In this document: positions 40,286-50,760 of the stretch, in pieces | Numbering within the stretch: position 1 is the stretch's first letter | Layout of the letters: each line of letters opens with the position of its first letter | From: Symbiodinium natans | Lineage: Eukaryota > Sar > Dinophyceae > Suessiales > Symbiodiniaceae | Length of the DNA stretch: 64,000 nucleotides | Assembly (NCBI GenBank): GCA_905221605.1 | Contig: CAJNDS010000007.1 | Span: forward strand, 64,501-128,500 | Reading direction: 5' to 3' | Position numbers and translations under genes: made by a program | Notes under the pieces: generated by a model | Database searches by the model: none | Told to the model about the DNA's origin: nothing | The model's input: only the letters and a program-made list of their open reading frames with translations

Positions 40286-40810
40286 TGCCGTGCAAGGCTT
40301 GTTATTTCAAAGCGCATTAATTTATCCAAACCGCTGCAATTCCCCCACCCCCTCTTTATTAGGCCGTGCTGCTTGCGTGCAAGCATATGATTCCCTTCCA
40401 AAGCTATCGGGCGGGTATTGTGTTTGCACATGGTCTATTTTCAGCCGTGCAAGCTTGCCTCAACTCAACCACCAAACACGTTGCATTTAGAGTTCGTGCC
40501 GATATCTCTGCTGACACATGTTTTGACACACCATATGAATCCCTTGCAAACCCATCATGCGAGCATTCTGTTTGCGAATGGTTGCGAAATTAGAACCCTG
40601 TCCAAACCCATCATTCGAGCATTGTGTTTGCAAATGGACGCCCCCACCCCCCGCCCCCCCCCGCTTTTTTAGGCCGTGCAAGCTTGCGTTCAAGCATATG
40701 ATTCCCTTCCGATCGTTCGAGCATTTTGTTGCAAATGGGCCCCGCCTTTTTAGGCCGAGCAAGCATGCGTCAAAGCATATGATTCCATTCCGTTTGTTTT
40801 GTCTCATGCT
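40286..40810. repeat. Degenerate ~80-180 bp dispersed/tandem repeat
   Basis: Units share TTTTTAGGCCGTGCAAGC, GCAAGCATATGATTCCCTTC and CGAGCATTxTGTTTGCAAATGG, seen at about 40359, 40560-40690 and 40730-40790. They become shorter and more divergent. No coding call. Confidence 0.65.
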
Positions 40811-40854
40811 GGCATTTATAGCATTTGCAGCTTCTGAAATTCACAAGCGCCGGA

Positions 40855-41190
40855 AAGCCTGAAATGCTGCTACGCACAGTATGTTTGCAGTACTTGCAGC
40901 CTCTGCAAAGTCAGAAATGCTGCTATTTACAGTATTTGCAGCCTCTGAAACGGAAATGCTGCTATTTACAGTATTTGAAGGCAGAAATGCTGCTATTTAC
41001 AGTATTTGAGCCTCCGACAACGCAGAAATGCTGCTATTTACGGTATGTGCAGCTTCTGGAAACGCACAAATGCAGCGATTTACAGTGTTTGCAGTCTCAG
41101 AAAACGCAGAAATGCTGCTATTTACTGTATTTGCAGCCTCTGAAAGCACAAAAATGCTGCGATTCACAGTATTTGCCAAGCCAAGTCGAG
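40855..41190. repeat. Tandem repeat of about 40 bp (GAAATGCTGCTATTTACAGT)
   Basis: Eight units, core GAAATGCTGCTATTTACAGT followed by ATTTGCAGCCTCTGAAA, length 31-45 bp. Translated frames are long only because the unit lacks stops. Confidence 0.85.
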
Positions 41191-41696
41191 CCACGCCTAA
41201 AAAAATCCGAGCCACACCTTTTGAAAACAAAAACCCCTCCGCCGGTTTGGGGTTCAGGGTTTAGGGTTTAGGGTTGAGGGTTGTTTAGGCATCCCCAAGC
41301 CCTTCTATCCTCAAAGCCTCAACACCCCTTAGACCCTGAACAACTTAAACCTGAGGCATTTTACTAAACTCTTAAGACCCTCAAAACCCTTAAGCCGCAA
41401 ACTCTGCAGACAGCCTGAGCTCCGAGGTTGAGCTTGGCAAGTGCGTGATACCTAAACCCTAAACCCTAAACCCTAAACCCTAAACCCTAAACCCTAAACC
41501 CTAAACCCTAAACCTCCTGAGGCCGCTCCCCCGTGCGCAGCGGACGCGGGTGGCGGTGGTGAAGCCCCCCATAAACGGAGCACCTTGGCCTGGGAATCTT
41601 ACCCCAAACCTGCACACTGTAGACGCCCAGCCCTATCCCAGTATGGGGGGGTTTCCTCGCCTAAGTGACCCGTTCTGCCAAGCAATTCTACCCTAC
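41191..41696. repeat. Telomere-like tracts and spacer
   Basis: TTTAGGG at about 41250-41285 and CCCTAAA at 41453-41515. A GC-rich piece at about 41518-41575 has a short open frame (RAQRTRVAVVKPP) without support. Confidence 0.6.
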
Positions 41697-41817
41697 GTGG
41701 AGGTTCAGGGTACTTGTAATTCTCGCCCAATAAGAACTGCATTTTTCAGCCCCCTGAAAAAAGGTGATACCTCGACCTATGCTTGGGGTTAATTCTAAGC
41801 ACCCATGAACCTTCATG
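41697..41817. mobile_element. MITE-like element, family D copy 4
   Basis: GTGGAGGTTCAGGGTACTT on the left and TAAGCACCCATGAACCTTCA on the right are inverted. The interior has diverged. Confidence 0.45.
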
Positions 41818-41872
41818 TGCACCCTCAAGACTCCTTGCGGAACCCTAAGCACTAAGCACTCCTAAACCTTAA

Positions 41873-42061
41873 ACCCTAAACCCTAAACCCTAAACCCTAA
41901 ACCCTAAACCCTAAACCCTAAACCCTAAACCCTAAACCCTGAACCCTGAACCCTGAACCCTGAACCCGCGAATGGGGCTTCAGGCCCTCGTGATGCGCTC
42001 GAACCCCAATGCGGCGGAGACGAATCGGGCGCTCTGGATCACCTTCTCTACAGGTGCCCAA
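41873..42061 (+). other. CCCTAAA/CCCTGAA array and exon-like island
   Basis: The array at about 41873-41966 is followed by an island starting with ATG at 41972 (ALVMRSNPNAAETNRALWIT). Unassigned. Confidence 0.4.
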
Positions 42062-42069
42062 AGCCCCAA

Positions 42070-42178
42070 CCCAAAGGGTCCTAAGTACCTATATGGGGGA
42101 CACTTACCCAAGCCATAATAGTAATTTCTACTATAGAAACCCTACTTTCTACTATATAGGTACTTAGGACCCTTTGGG
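42070..42178. mobile_element. MITE-like element, family F, perfect 25-bp inverted repeats
   Basis: 42070-42094 (CCCAAAGGGTCCTAAGTACC...) is the exact complement of 42154-42178 (...GGTACTTAGGACCCTTTGGG). The 59-bp AT-rich centre includes TTTCTACTATAG / CTATATAG-like mirror motifs. Non-coding; the near-perfect ends suggest a recent insertion. Confidence 0.75.
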
Positions 42179-43058
42179 CAAGTAGTTCGGGATGTTGAGG
42201 AGTCGGCACACAAGGCAAGCCCTAAACCCCAAACCCGACACTTTTGGTGTCGGAGGTACCGTACTTTGAGGGGGATTTAGTTTGTTTGTCCTTGGAGGGA
42301 TACAGCGATAGACACTCTACATGAGCCAACCTGTGCACGGTTCCCTAAACCCTAAACCCTAATTGCCCTAGTTCCGTGGTTTCGGAGTTGGCGGAGCAAC
42401 AGGAATTCGGGGGCGTTTGTTGGGCTAAGGGCGTTAGGAATTCCAAGCATTGCGGGCTCCAGGGTTTTGGGTTGAGGGTGTTGGGTGTACGGATATGCAG
42501 AACATGGCTAGGGCTTCTACGAATCCTTGGCGCACTATAGGGGTTAGGGTTTAGATTCAACGGGTCTGAAGGGACGGGTCTGAAGGTAGGTTTGCAGGGC
42601 TCCATACCATAAGGGATCGCTACCCGCGTATTTCCTCCCCCTCTGCTTTGAGTCTCCCCAGCCATAGTGCAGACAGGTAGAGACCGGGGGAGGGTTGAGA
42701 GGTTTAGGGCAGTTTGGGGAGTTGGGCCTCATCATGGCTCCAAGATCAGAAGACATGCACAATGCTGCAGACGAGATAGGGAAGAGACACCTTGTTTTTA
42801 TAAGAAGTTCATCATGAGGCACTGAACCTTAAGCCGAAACACCCTCAAGCACCAAAGAAGCCCTATAAACCGCGTCCCGCGAAACGCCAAGCAAACAAGT
42901 TAAAGAAAAGCCCCGAACCCTAAGTCCCAAGCCGGAAGCTTCCAGCAAACCACCTCCCGCCACCTGGGTTTAGGGTTTAGGGTTTAGGGTTTATAAGTTT
43001 AGGGTTTAGGGTTTAGGGTTTAGGGTTTAGGGTTAGCAACCCTAAACCCTAAATCGCG
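42179..43058. other. Spacer with weak frames and a TTTAGGG array
   Basis: 42179-42960 is mostly unique DNA with minus-strand open frames that overlap repeat tracts and show no recognisable protein. 42966-43036 is a TTTAGGG array. Confidence 0.5.
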
Positions 43059-43406
43059 ATGTCAGGTCCCGAAGCCAAAGTGGTGCTTCTGACGGAGCTG
43101 CTGCATTCGATCCTGGCCGACCCGTTCGGAGCCCCGGACACGGTGTCGAGATTTTTTTTTTCAGCGGTTGAGGGTGTATGTTTCAAGCCTTGGGGAACCC
43201 TTTCAAGCTTTAGGGAAGCCTAAACCAGCCCTAAAAGCCTACACCCTAGCCCTGACTCCTAACCCCTATACCCTAAACCTTAAAGCCCTAAGCCCTCAAA
43301 AAACACCCGACACCCCAAATTCCTAAAGCTGGAGCATGCCCTCGATGTGGCTACCTTCGCTGCCATCTTGACGGGGGTGGCGAGCAACTGCTATTTCTGC
43401 GTGTAG
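43059..43406 (+). other. Two exon-like islands, possible two-exon gene
   Basis: 43059-43151 begins with ATG and reads MSGPEAKVVLLTELLHSILA, continuing DPFGAPDTVSR. 43329-43406 reads LEHALDVATFAAILTGVASN, continuing CYFCV then TAG. The 177 bp between them contain a T run ending in CAG (about 43152-43166). A start and a stop in the same direction suggest a small split gene of about 55-60 residues, or the ends of two fragments. No family recognised. Confidence 0.4.
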
Positions 43407-44093
43407 GGTTTAAGGTTTAGGGTTTAGGGTTTAGGGTCCAGGGTTGAGGGTTTAGGGTTTAGGCAGCCTGAGTCACGACCTGAGAACCGGGTTTGTCAAG
43501 GTCGTGGCCAACGTCCCCCCAACATCTCCCAGAACAGGGTTTAGGGTTGAGGGCTTAGGGTGTAGGGTTTCCCCCCGGAATAGGAGGACGCTGACTGTTT
43601 TCTGCACATTGATCCGCAATAGGTCAAGGATCCTACGGGTGATCACACAACATCTCCACGACCCCCCGTATATTCCACTCCTGTACAGTCCCTGTTCTGC
43701 GATATTCCCTAGACACCTTCGCTCTGGAAAAAACTTTCCAGACGAAAAATAGACTACCTGGGTCGCTCCATCACAGTAAGGTCTTCCTACTACCCACGCA
43801 TGTTTCATCATAAAGTCCGGATCCTGGCGGGTATGCCTGCTCTCCCACGACAAGTCCTCTTGGGTCAGCATCGGGGCCTACTACAAAGTTCGACCACAGC
43901 ATCTGCGACCGTTAAAGTCAAGAAGTAGGGGTCACCTAGAAGATAATTTATTTCGAGCTCGTCTCCGCGGAGGCAATCAGATATTACAACCACCACTTCA
44001 ACCAACCCGCCCCAGACACGGAAGACCCACGTCTCATTTAATCAAGACTCTCAGCCACCTCAGAAGCACGGTGCCAACGCCTGCACCTGATCC
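43407..44093. other. Unique DNA, no gene supported
   Basis: Starts with TTTAGGG variants (43407-43465). The rest has overlapping open frames on both strands without protein-like conservation signals. Confidence 0.5.
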
Positions 44094-44414
44094 TAAACCC
44101 TAAACCCTAAACCCTGAACCCTGAACCCTAAACCCTAAACCCTAAACCCTAAACCCTAAACCCTAAACCCTAAACCCTAAACCCTAAACCCTAAACCCTA
44201 AACCCTAAACCCTAAACCCTAAACCCTAAACCCTAAACCCAACCCCAAGGTTCTACAATGAACTCCGGACCAAGCAGCAGCCAGGGGCTCGGGGATGAGA
44301 CCTTCAGAGAAGGGCTTAGGGCTTGGGGCTTGGGGCTTGGGGCTTGGGGCTTGGGGCTTAGGGCTTAGGGCTTAGGGCTTAGGGTTTAGGGTTTAGGGTT
44401 TAGGGTTTAGGGTT
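44094..44414. repeat. CCCTAAA array, then GGGCTTA/TTTAGGG array
   Basis: 44094-44240 is about 21 CCCTAAA units. 44310-44380 is CTTGGGG/CTTAGGG and 44380-44414 TTTAGGG. Opposite strands carry the G-rich sequence 70 bp apart. Confidence 0.9.
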
Positions 44415-45240
44415 CATTCTTTACCTGGCCTGGGGTGATTGACTGGATTTCGTGTCTTTTTTCGAGGGGCCCACCAGTCCCCTCTCCCCCCACCCATCCC
44501 ACCCGCCATTTCTTGCTGCTTTCCGTTGGTTCTTGCCTCCTCTTGCCATCTACTTGTTCGATGTAATGATGTTCCTTCTTTCCATGGCGAATGAAGTCTT
44601 GAGTCAGTATGCCTACGCCCTAAACACCCGAACCGAACAAACGCAAGGATGACTAACGCAAAAAACGAGGGGCAACTAACAAGTATCTGCCTCGTGCATT
44701 GCCCAAGTCCTCTATAACCCTGTGAAGGGTTCAAGAACACACGAGCGAGTATGCCCTGCTTAGAACGCAGCGTGCAAGACCTAAACGTTTTTCTTGTTGA
44801 GGGGATGTAAACTACTCGCCCCCCTTCAAGCCCCTCCCCCCCCCCCAATCCGGGGTTTCGGGTTTCAGGAGTCTCTGGGCATTTGTCGCTGCCACCATGC
44901 GCTTCAAGTGGCAACTCCAAGCTCCAAACCCTCAACCCTACCTTTAGGATTCAGGGTGTAGGGGTTAATTATAGGGTTTAGGGTTTATAGGCTTTAAGGC
45001 TTAGGGTTTCGGGTTTTTATGGTTTACAGCATGTAGAGTTCAGGGTTCAGGGTTTACAGGGTTTAAGGTTTAGGGCTTATAGGGTTTAGGCTTCAGGGTA
45101 GCCGCGGTTGCCGCCAGCCTGCACAAGGGAATCACCACTGCACTTCCTTGACGAGGGGCCAAGATGCGCTTGCTTGCAGGGCACGCTGCGGGCAGCGATT
45201 TCCGATGAACCGCCGCAACCCTGCCCCTAAGCTCTATACC
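44415..45240. other. Unique DNA, no gene supported
   Basis: A 173-codon minus-strand open frame spans 44414-44935, but it begins in a poly-C/repeat context, is overlapped by an opposite frame and lacks a recognisable domain. 44940-45110 is TTTAGGG-like. Confidence 0.5.
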
Positions 45241-45309
45241 TTGGGTTGTTCCCCCTTATACTAGCAGTCCTGAATAGGGATTACTGTTAGTATGAGGGGA
45301 ACATCCCAA
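45241..45309. mobile_element. MITE-like element, family E (best copy)
   Basis: 69 bp that is almost all inverted repeat: TTGGGTTGTTCCCCCTTATA on the left and the complement of TTGGGATGTTCCCCTCATAC on the right, extending to about 28 bp with 4 differences. It folds as one hairpin. Confidence 0.7.
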
Positions 45310-45379
45310 TCTACCCCCTATATCCTCTGTTTAAATTCTAAGGTTGGAACCATGGGCTTTTTGCTTAAAGGGACTTAAA

Positions 45380-45466
45380 GGGATCCGAAGTATGGGTCTT
45401 ATTATGCATAGTGTATATACGGGTTATAACAGGGGATTACAATGAAGGGCCGATACTTCGGATCCC
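45380..45466. mobile_element. MITE-like element, family C (clean copy)
   Basis: Perfect inverted ends GGGATCCGAAGTAT / ATACTTCGGATCCC around 59 bp of AT-rich DNA. The relative at 35102-35238 is interrupted by a TTTAGGG array. Confidence 0.7.
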
Positions 45467-45905
45467 CTCAAAAGCCCAGACCCGAAACCCCTAGACCCCA
45501 AGCCTGGGCACCTCACGCGTGGGAAATTTCAGGCTGGGCTACGTCGTCCTCGCGCAAGCAGACCGCGTGGCTTGCCAGCTCTTTTGGGTTTCGGGTCTTC
45601 GTGCCATGCACGGCTCCCTTCCCCCCCCCCCCCTGTCTCATAGCTCGACTGCTATAGGTAAGAACTTCAATCTGCAAGCACAAATGCTGCTAATAAGTAT
45701 GTTTTGGGGGCAGGGTTTTTTAGGGCCGAGGGTGTAGGGTGCCGGTTCATAAGTGCTATCTTGCCAGGATCTGTTCACCTACTTGATTAAGGCCCTCTCT
45801 ACCGTCCTAAACCCTAAACCCTCGACCCTAAACCCTAAACCCTAAACCCTAAACCCTAAACCCTAAACCCTAAACCCTAAACCCTAAACCCTAAACCCTA
45901 AACCT
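45467..45905. repeat. Spacer and CCCTAAA array
   Basis: Unique DNA with a poly-C run (about 45620-45632), then about 13 CCCTAAA units at 45808-45905. No gene. Confidence 0.65.
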
Positions 45906-46021
45906 AGGGGCCCTCCGGTGTAGGATTTCTACGCCAATTGGCGACTTTTACTTGAGGCGCCGGGAATGGGCGACAGGGACTACCCCAATCTGCACCGGAG
46001 CCCTAGAGCTCCAGAACCCAA

Positions 46022-46265
46022 ACGCTGCTCATGATGCTCGCTGGCCCTTGCCTTTTCTGGGAGGCAGGTTCCCCGGTGATCCTCGTGATGCTCGGCTCGC
46101 CCAAGGAAGAAGGGTTCCAGCTGATGCTCATGATGCTCGCTGGCCCTGCCCTTCCTGGGAGGAAGGTTCCCAGCTGATGCTCGTGTGATGCTCGGCTCGC
46201 CCTGGGAAGAAGGGTGCCAGCTGATGCTCAGGATGCTCGCTGGCCCTTCCTGGCTGATGCTGATG
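46022..46265. repeat. Minisatellite related to 11605-13085, opposite orientation
   Basis: Units such as GATGCTCGCTGGCCCTGCCC and CAGCTGATGCTCATGATGCT are the reverse complement of the blocks in the 11.6-13.1 kb array. About 3 units, more degenerate. Confidence 0.75.
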
Positions 46266-46399
46266 ATGCTTACCCGGCCTTGAGGCCGCACCACCCTCTA
46301 CCTTAATTTGTTGACCCTAAACTCTTTGTTACCCGAACAAACCTTCTAGAACATATACCGAAATCCTCGACCCTAAACCTTCAACCCCTAAACCCCTAT

Positions 46400-46621
46400 A
46401 CCCTAAACCCTATACCCTAAACCCTAAACCCCTAAACCCTGAACCCTAAACCCTAAACCCTAAACCCTAAACCCTAAACCCTAAACCCTAAACCCTAAAC
46501 CCTACAAGAAGAAACCTGAAACTTCTGTCCCAAGGATGGTCTGGCAGCGCGCCTGTCGCTGGCAGTGCAAAGCAGCAACCAAGAGCCCGGCAAGCTCTGG
46601 GAGGCACGTTCGGAGTTGGTG
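46400..46621 (+). other. CCCTAAA array and exon-like island
   Basis: The array at about 46400-46503 is followed by 46526-46621, which reads GLAARLSLAVQSSNQEPGKL and continues WEARSELV in one frame. It is followed by a TTTAGGG-like tract. Unassigned. Confidence 0.4.
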
Positions 46622-47500
46622 TTTAGGGATTAGGGTTTAGGTTTTAGGGTTTAGGGTTTTGAGTTCGGGGTGTAGGGTTTACGGGGAAGGGTTTGGGGTT
46701 TAGGGTTTAGGGTTTCGGGTTTCGGGTGGTTTAGGGGGAGGGTTTGGGGCTTAGGGTTTGGGGTTTGGTCGTTTCCATGGTTTCGAGGTTTTGCCCTAAA
46801 CCCTAAACCCCTAAATGAGGTGTCAAGGTTGAGCCCATGTCGAACCCTAAACCCTAAACCCTAAACCCTAGACCCTAGACCCTAAACCCTAAACCCTGAA
46901 CCCTAAAGGTGTTCATTCTGTGGCAGGCTTGGGGTGAATGAAGCATTGAAGGCTCTCAACCTTGGCATGCTACAAGCCCCTAATCAAGGGACTAAAGGAG
47001 GGACCCTTATGAGGCATCTTAGGGGTTCTTTGGGGGGCTACTTAGGTATGTAGGGACTATTTAAAGTGTATATATATATATATATATATATATAGGGGGT
47101 GATTACGGGTCGCTTCTAGGGCTACCTCCTTGTTCCGCTGAACCTAACCAATTCGCTCTGTTTTGTAGTGTATACTGTTTTTTGACTATTATTATTCTAC
47201 CGAGACTAAGGGTTCTGAGCTAGCCTACAGTACTGCCTTAAACCCTCAAACCCTAAACCCTAAACCCTAAACCCTAAAACCCTCAAACCCTTCAACCCTA
47301 ACACCCTAAGACCCAAAAAGCCTAAAACCCGACAAGCTTCAGTGTCGGAGGCCCTCCAGCCCTTAAAGCCCTTAAAGCCCTCAAACCCTAGAACTCCCTA
47401 AAACCCTAAAACCGCAAGAAGTTCCCTAGCCCTAAACCCTAAACCCTAAGCCCTAAACCCTAAACCCTACACCCTAAACCCTAGAACCCTAAAACCCCAA
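46622..47500. repeat. Telomere-like repeats, TA run, spacer
   Basis: TTTAGGG variants lie at 46622-46760, CCCTAAA at about 46795-46905 and 47235-47300, and a (TA)n run at about 47069-47092. CCCTAAA/CCTAAAACCC irregular repeats fill 47330-47495. Confidence 0.7.
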
Positions 47501-47601
47501 GACGTTGCCCTGTCGGAGGCCATGCAAACCTTCCTGGCGCAGTTCAAGCGCACCCTCGAGGAGCTTCCCGCCAAGGAGACTGGCCATCCTCGAGAGTGTG
47601 G
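47501..47601 (+). other. Exon-like island
   Basis: One frame reads VALSEAMQTFLAQFKRTLEE and continues LPAKETGHPREC. Amphipathic helical character. Bordered by CCCTAAA-type repeats on both sides. Confidence 0.4.
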
Positions 47602-48458
47602 CGGAGCGGTCCCCTAAACCCTAAACCCGAAACCCGAAACCCGAAACCCGAAACCCTAAACCCTAAACCCTAACCCTAGACCCTAGACCCTAGACCCTGG
47701 ACCCCCTAGACCCCCTACCCTAGACCCTAGAATCCCTTAGAAACCCTCCCGCAACCCCTAAACCCCTAAACCCCTACACCCTAAACCCAAACCCCCCCCC
47801 CCCCGCCCAGGCCCCTTAAAACCCCCTGAACCCCTAAACCCTGTTTTCCCTAAACCGCCCGAGCCCCCTCCGGGCTTTTTTTGAAGGCGGCTCTGGGTCT
47901 TGAGGGTTGACAGGGCGTATGGGACCAGGTAGGCTCCTTTGAGTATTCTAGGGTTTAGGGTTTCGGGTTTAGGGTTTAGGGTTTAGGGTTTAGGATGTGT
48001 TCCCTCAATTGTTGGGTTTAAGAGGCAACCCTATAACCCTAAAACCCCAACACCAACCCTAAAACCACCAAATCCTAAAACCCCGAAACCCCTATACACT
48101 TCACGCGTTTTGGGAAACTATAATCCCCTATAGAACTGAAAGAGTACTCTTTTCGGGGGCTACACCCAAAAAACCTAAGCCCTAAACCCCAAACCCTACA
48201 CCCCAAACCCCAAACCCTACACCCCAAACCCCAAACCCCAAACCCCAAACCCTAAACCCTAAACCCTAAACCCTCAGCCGAACAAGGGTCCATAAATCCT
48301 CAGCCCAACCCAACAGCAACAGCCCCTCAGCCAAAAGGCTGCCCTTTCAAAAAACACCGACTTAGGGACTGGGTAGGTGACCTTGAAGTTCTTGGGCTGT
48401 ACACCCTAAACCCTAAACCCTAAACCCTAAACCCTGAACCCAATTCAGCCAATAGGAG
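47602..48458. repeat. CCCTAAA/CCCGAAA/CCCTAGA variant arrays
   Basis: Variant heptamers (CCCGAAA x4, CCCTAGA x4, CCCCAAA) with short unique pieces and a poly-C run at about 47795-47808. No gene. Confidence 0.75.
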
Positions 48459-48626
48459 CTCTCGGCTTTCAAGATCGAGCTGGTGGAGCAGATCGTGAAG
48501 CCGGACGAGCGATTAGGCACGACGAGCGTGTGCATCCTGGAGTTTAGGGTTTAGGGTTTAGGGTTGTTTAGGGTTTAGGGTTTAGGGTTTAGGTTTAGGG
48601 TTTAGGGTTTAGGGTTTAGGGTGTTC
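48459..48626 (+). other. Exon-like island running into a TTTAGGG array
   Basis: 48459-48542 reads LSAFKIELVEQIVKPDERLG and continues TTSVCILE, then joins TTTAGGG (48543-48626) without a spacer. Confidence 0.4.
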
Positions 48627-48726
48627 CAAAGTGCCGCGGTCCCGACCCGCGCCAGGGAGTGGTGGCGGGTCGGGCCGCCTCGGTGCAGCGGATCCCACCC
48701 CAACCACCCAAACTACCGCCTTTTTC

Positions 48727-48946
48727 GGGTTTAGAGCGGTCTACCCCCCGCCCCCCTATCAAGGGGGCTTTCACCTCCTCTCTCCTCGATGGCCGGGATG
48801 GGACGTACTGCTGCTGTTGCTTGAGCCTACACGTTTAAGACACTTTGAAGGCCATAGCTAAGCCCCGTGTCGGTTTTTCCAACCCGAGCCATGTTGGTCG
48901 CAGGACTCCGGAATAACCCGGATGAGATGGAGGGAATGCGGCGGGG
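48727..48946. repeat. Segmental duplication, copy 1
   Basis: About 220 bp, nearly identical to 49474-49714. It starts near GCGGTCTACCCCCC and ends GGGAATGCGGCGGGG. Copy 2 has about 23 extra bp (TCCTGGATCCAAACTACTGT region). Confidence 0.85.
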
Positions 48947-48949
48947 GCA

Positions 48950-49470
48950 GCCCTGGCAGGCGCAACCCTGGCGTGCAACCCCGGCGAGGGCAACATTGCC
49001 GGCACCCTGGCGGAATAATAGAGTACTTTGGCAGGGAGCTTGTGGTTCCTTCATAGAGAAGGACGACGAAGCCTTGCAAGCGCGCAGGGAGGACCAGGTT
49101 GTCTTGGGAGGGCCGTCACTGAGAAGGTGCACAAGTAGGCGACATGGTGCCGGGGTTGGTGGCGGGGCAACCCTGAAGGGGGAGGGGGCGGGGGAAACCC
49201 TGGCAGGGACAACCCTCACAAGGGCAACCCTGGCGGGGCAGACCTGGTGGGCAACCCTGGCGGGGGCAAACCTGTCACCCTAGCGAGGGCAACCCTGCCA
49301 AAAGCGAAGCTGGAAAGTTGGAAAGGAATTTTGGGCGCAACTGGTATAGGGCAACCACCCTGGCGGGGGGCAACCCTGGCGGGGGCAACCCTGGCGGGGC
49401 AACCCTGGCGGGGGCAACCCTGACGGCGGCAACCCTGCTGGGGCAAATCTGGCGGGGGCAACTTGGTGGG
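48950..49470. repeat. CAACCCTGGCGGGGG minisatellite
   Basis: Tandem and scattered 14-16 bp units (GGCAACCCTGGCGGGG). Related blocks lie at about 49740-49890 and 55285-55740. Very GC-rich; open in most frames. Confidence 0.85.
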
Positions 49471-49473
49471 GTT

Positions 49474-49714
49474 TCGGGTTTAGCGGTCTACCCCCCACCC
49501 CCTATCAAGGGGGCTTTCACCTCCACTCTCCCCGATGGCCGGGATGGGACGTACTGCTGCTGTTGCTTGAGCCTACACTGTCCTGGATCCAAACTACTGT
49601 GTTTAAGACACCCTCAAGGCCATAGCTAAGCCCCGTGTCGGTTTTTCCAACCCGAGCCATGTTGGTCGCAGGACTCCGGAATAACCCGGATGAGATGGAG
49701 GGAATGCGGCGGGG
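49474..49714. repeat. Segmental duplication, copy 2
   Basis: See 48727-48946. The duplicated unit plus minisatellite forms a ~750-bp head-to-tail arrangement. Confidence 0.85.
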
Positions 49715-49970
49715 CTCCTCTAGGTGTGCATTGAGAGTGGCCCCTGGTGGGCAACCCTGGCGGGGCAACTTTGGTGGGGGCAACTCGAAGGAGCAACCCT
49801 GGCAGGCAACCATGGCGGGGGCCTGGCGGGGGGCAACCCTGGCTTGCGGGGGCAAACCTGGCGGGGGCACTGGCACAACCCTGACGGGCCCTGCGAATGG
49901 CAGGGCCAATCGGGGCAAGCTGGCGGAAGCAAGCTTGGCGTTGGGGGGGGGGGGCAGCCTGCATCAGTGC
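49715..49970. repeat. CAACCCTGGCGGGGG minisatellite, second block
   Basis: A further 10-12 degenerate units ending at a G run (about 49943-49953). Confidence 0.8.
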
Positions 49971-49974
49971 CCAG

Positions 49975-50350
49975 GAAGGAGGAATTTGTTCTCCCTATAT
50001 GAGGGGGTTCCAGGGCTCAGACCTGCGCAGGAGGAATTTGTTCAAGGTTCCAGAGCTCAGAGGAGGAATTCGTTCTACCTGTATGAAGGGGTCCGGAGCT
50101 CAAACCTGCCCAGAATTTGCTACCAAAAAGAAGGGGTCCGGAGCACAGACCTGCCTAGGAGGAATTTGTTCTACTTGTATGAAGGGCTTCCAGAGCTCAC
50201 CTGTTCAGGAGGAGTTTGTTCTACCTATATGAAGGGGTTTGGAGCTCAGACCTGCCCAGGAGGAATTGGCTCTACCTATGTGAAGGGGTTCCAGACCTCC
50301 GACCTGCCCAGGAGGAATTTGTTCTATACCTATATGAAGGGGGTCCAGAG
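49975..50350. repeat. Tandem repeat of about 51 bp
   Basis: Seven units of GGAGGAATTTGTTCTACCTA, then TATGAAGGGGTTCCAGAGC and TCAGACCTGCCCA. It reads as a repeated peptide in one frame, but unit length changes (loss of 17 bp, gain of 2-3 bp) shift the frame, which argues against coding. Confidence 0.8.
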
Positions 50351-50760
50351 CTCAGCGCTTGGCCCGAATGGGGGGGCGGCCCTCGGACAAAAGGATCAGC
50401 CCGAAAGTGCTCGATTCCCAGCGCAAGGCCCCAAAGCGCTCGCCCCCCCGTGATTTTAGCGGGAAATCATATGGCAGCACGGACCCCCCCATTGTTGCAG
50501 ATTTCAGGCTCGGCCGCCCCTGCCGGCAAGCGCTTCGGTCCGTCCTTAGCCAGGGATCTACGAGCGTACATCGCTGAGGATCTTCGAAGAGGCTTTTGTT
50601 TTGGAAGAGCACCTGTTGATACATAAGTAAGCTCTACCTCCAGGTTCCCAGCGCAGAAGAGCCAGAAGCCGACGCTTGCAGGAACCCCTGGGTCGAAGAG
50701 CGCCCTGCACGCACATCTCGGCGTCTGGTGACGCGCGTGGATGGGCGAGGGAGTGGACTT
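50351..50760. other. Unique GC-rich DNA
   Basis: Open frames on both strands, none recognisable. Possibly regulatory or 5' flank of the polymerase gene downstream. Confidence 0.4.

Noticed and set aside
39915-40490. Frames of 80-125 codons
   Set aside because: Reads through the CTCTGGTCCT minisatellite and poly-C DNA.
44414-44935. 173-codon minus-strand frame
   Set aside because: No recognisable domain, overlapped by an opposite frame, passes through poly-C and begins next to a repeat array.
49635-50453. 272-codon + frame with a repeated peptide
   Set aside because: Built from the ~51-bp tandem repeat and the GC minisatellite; unit length changes would shift any conserved frame.
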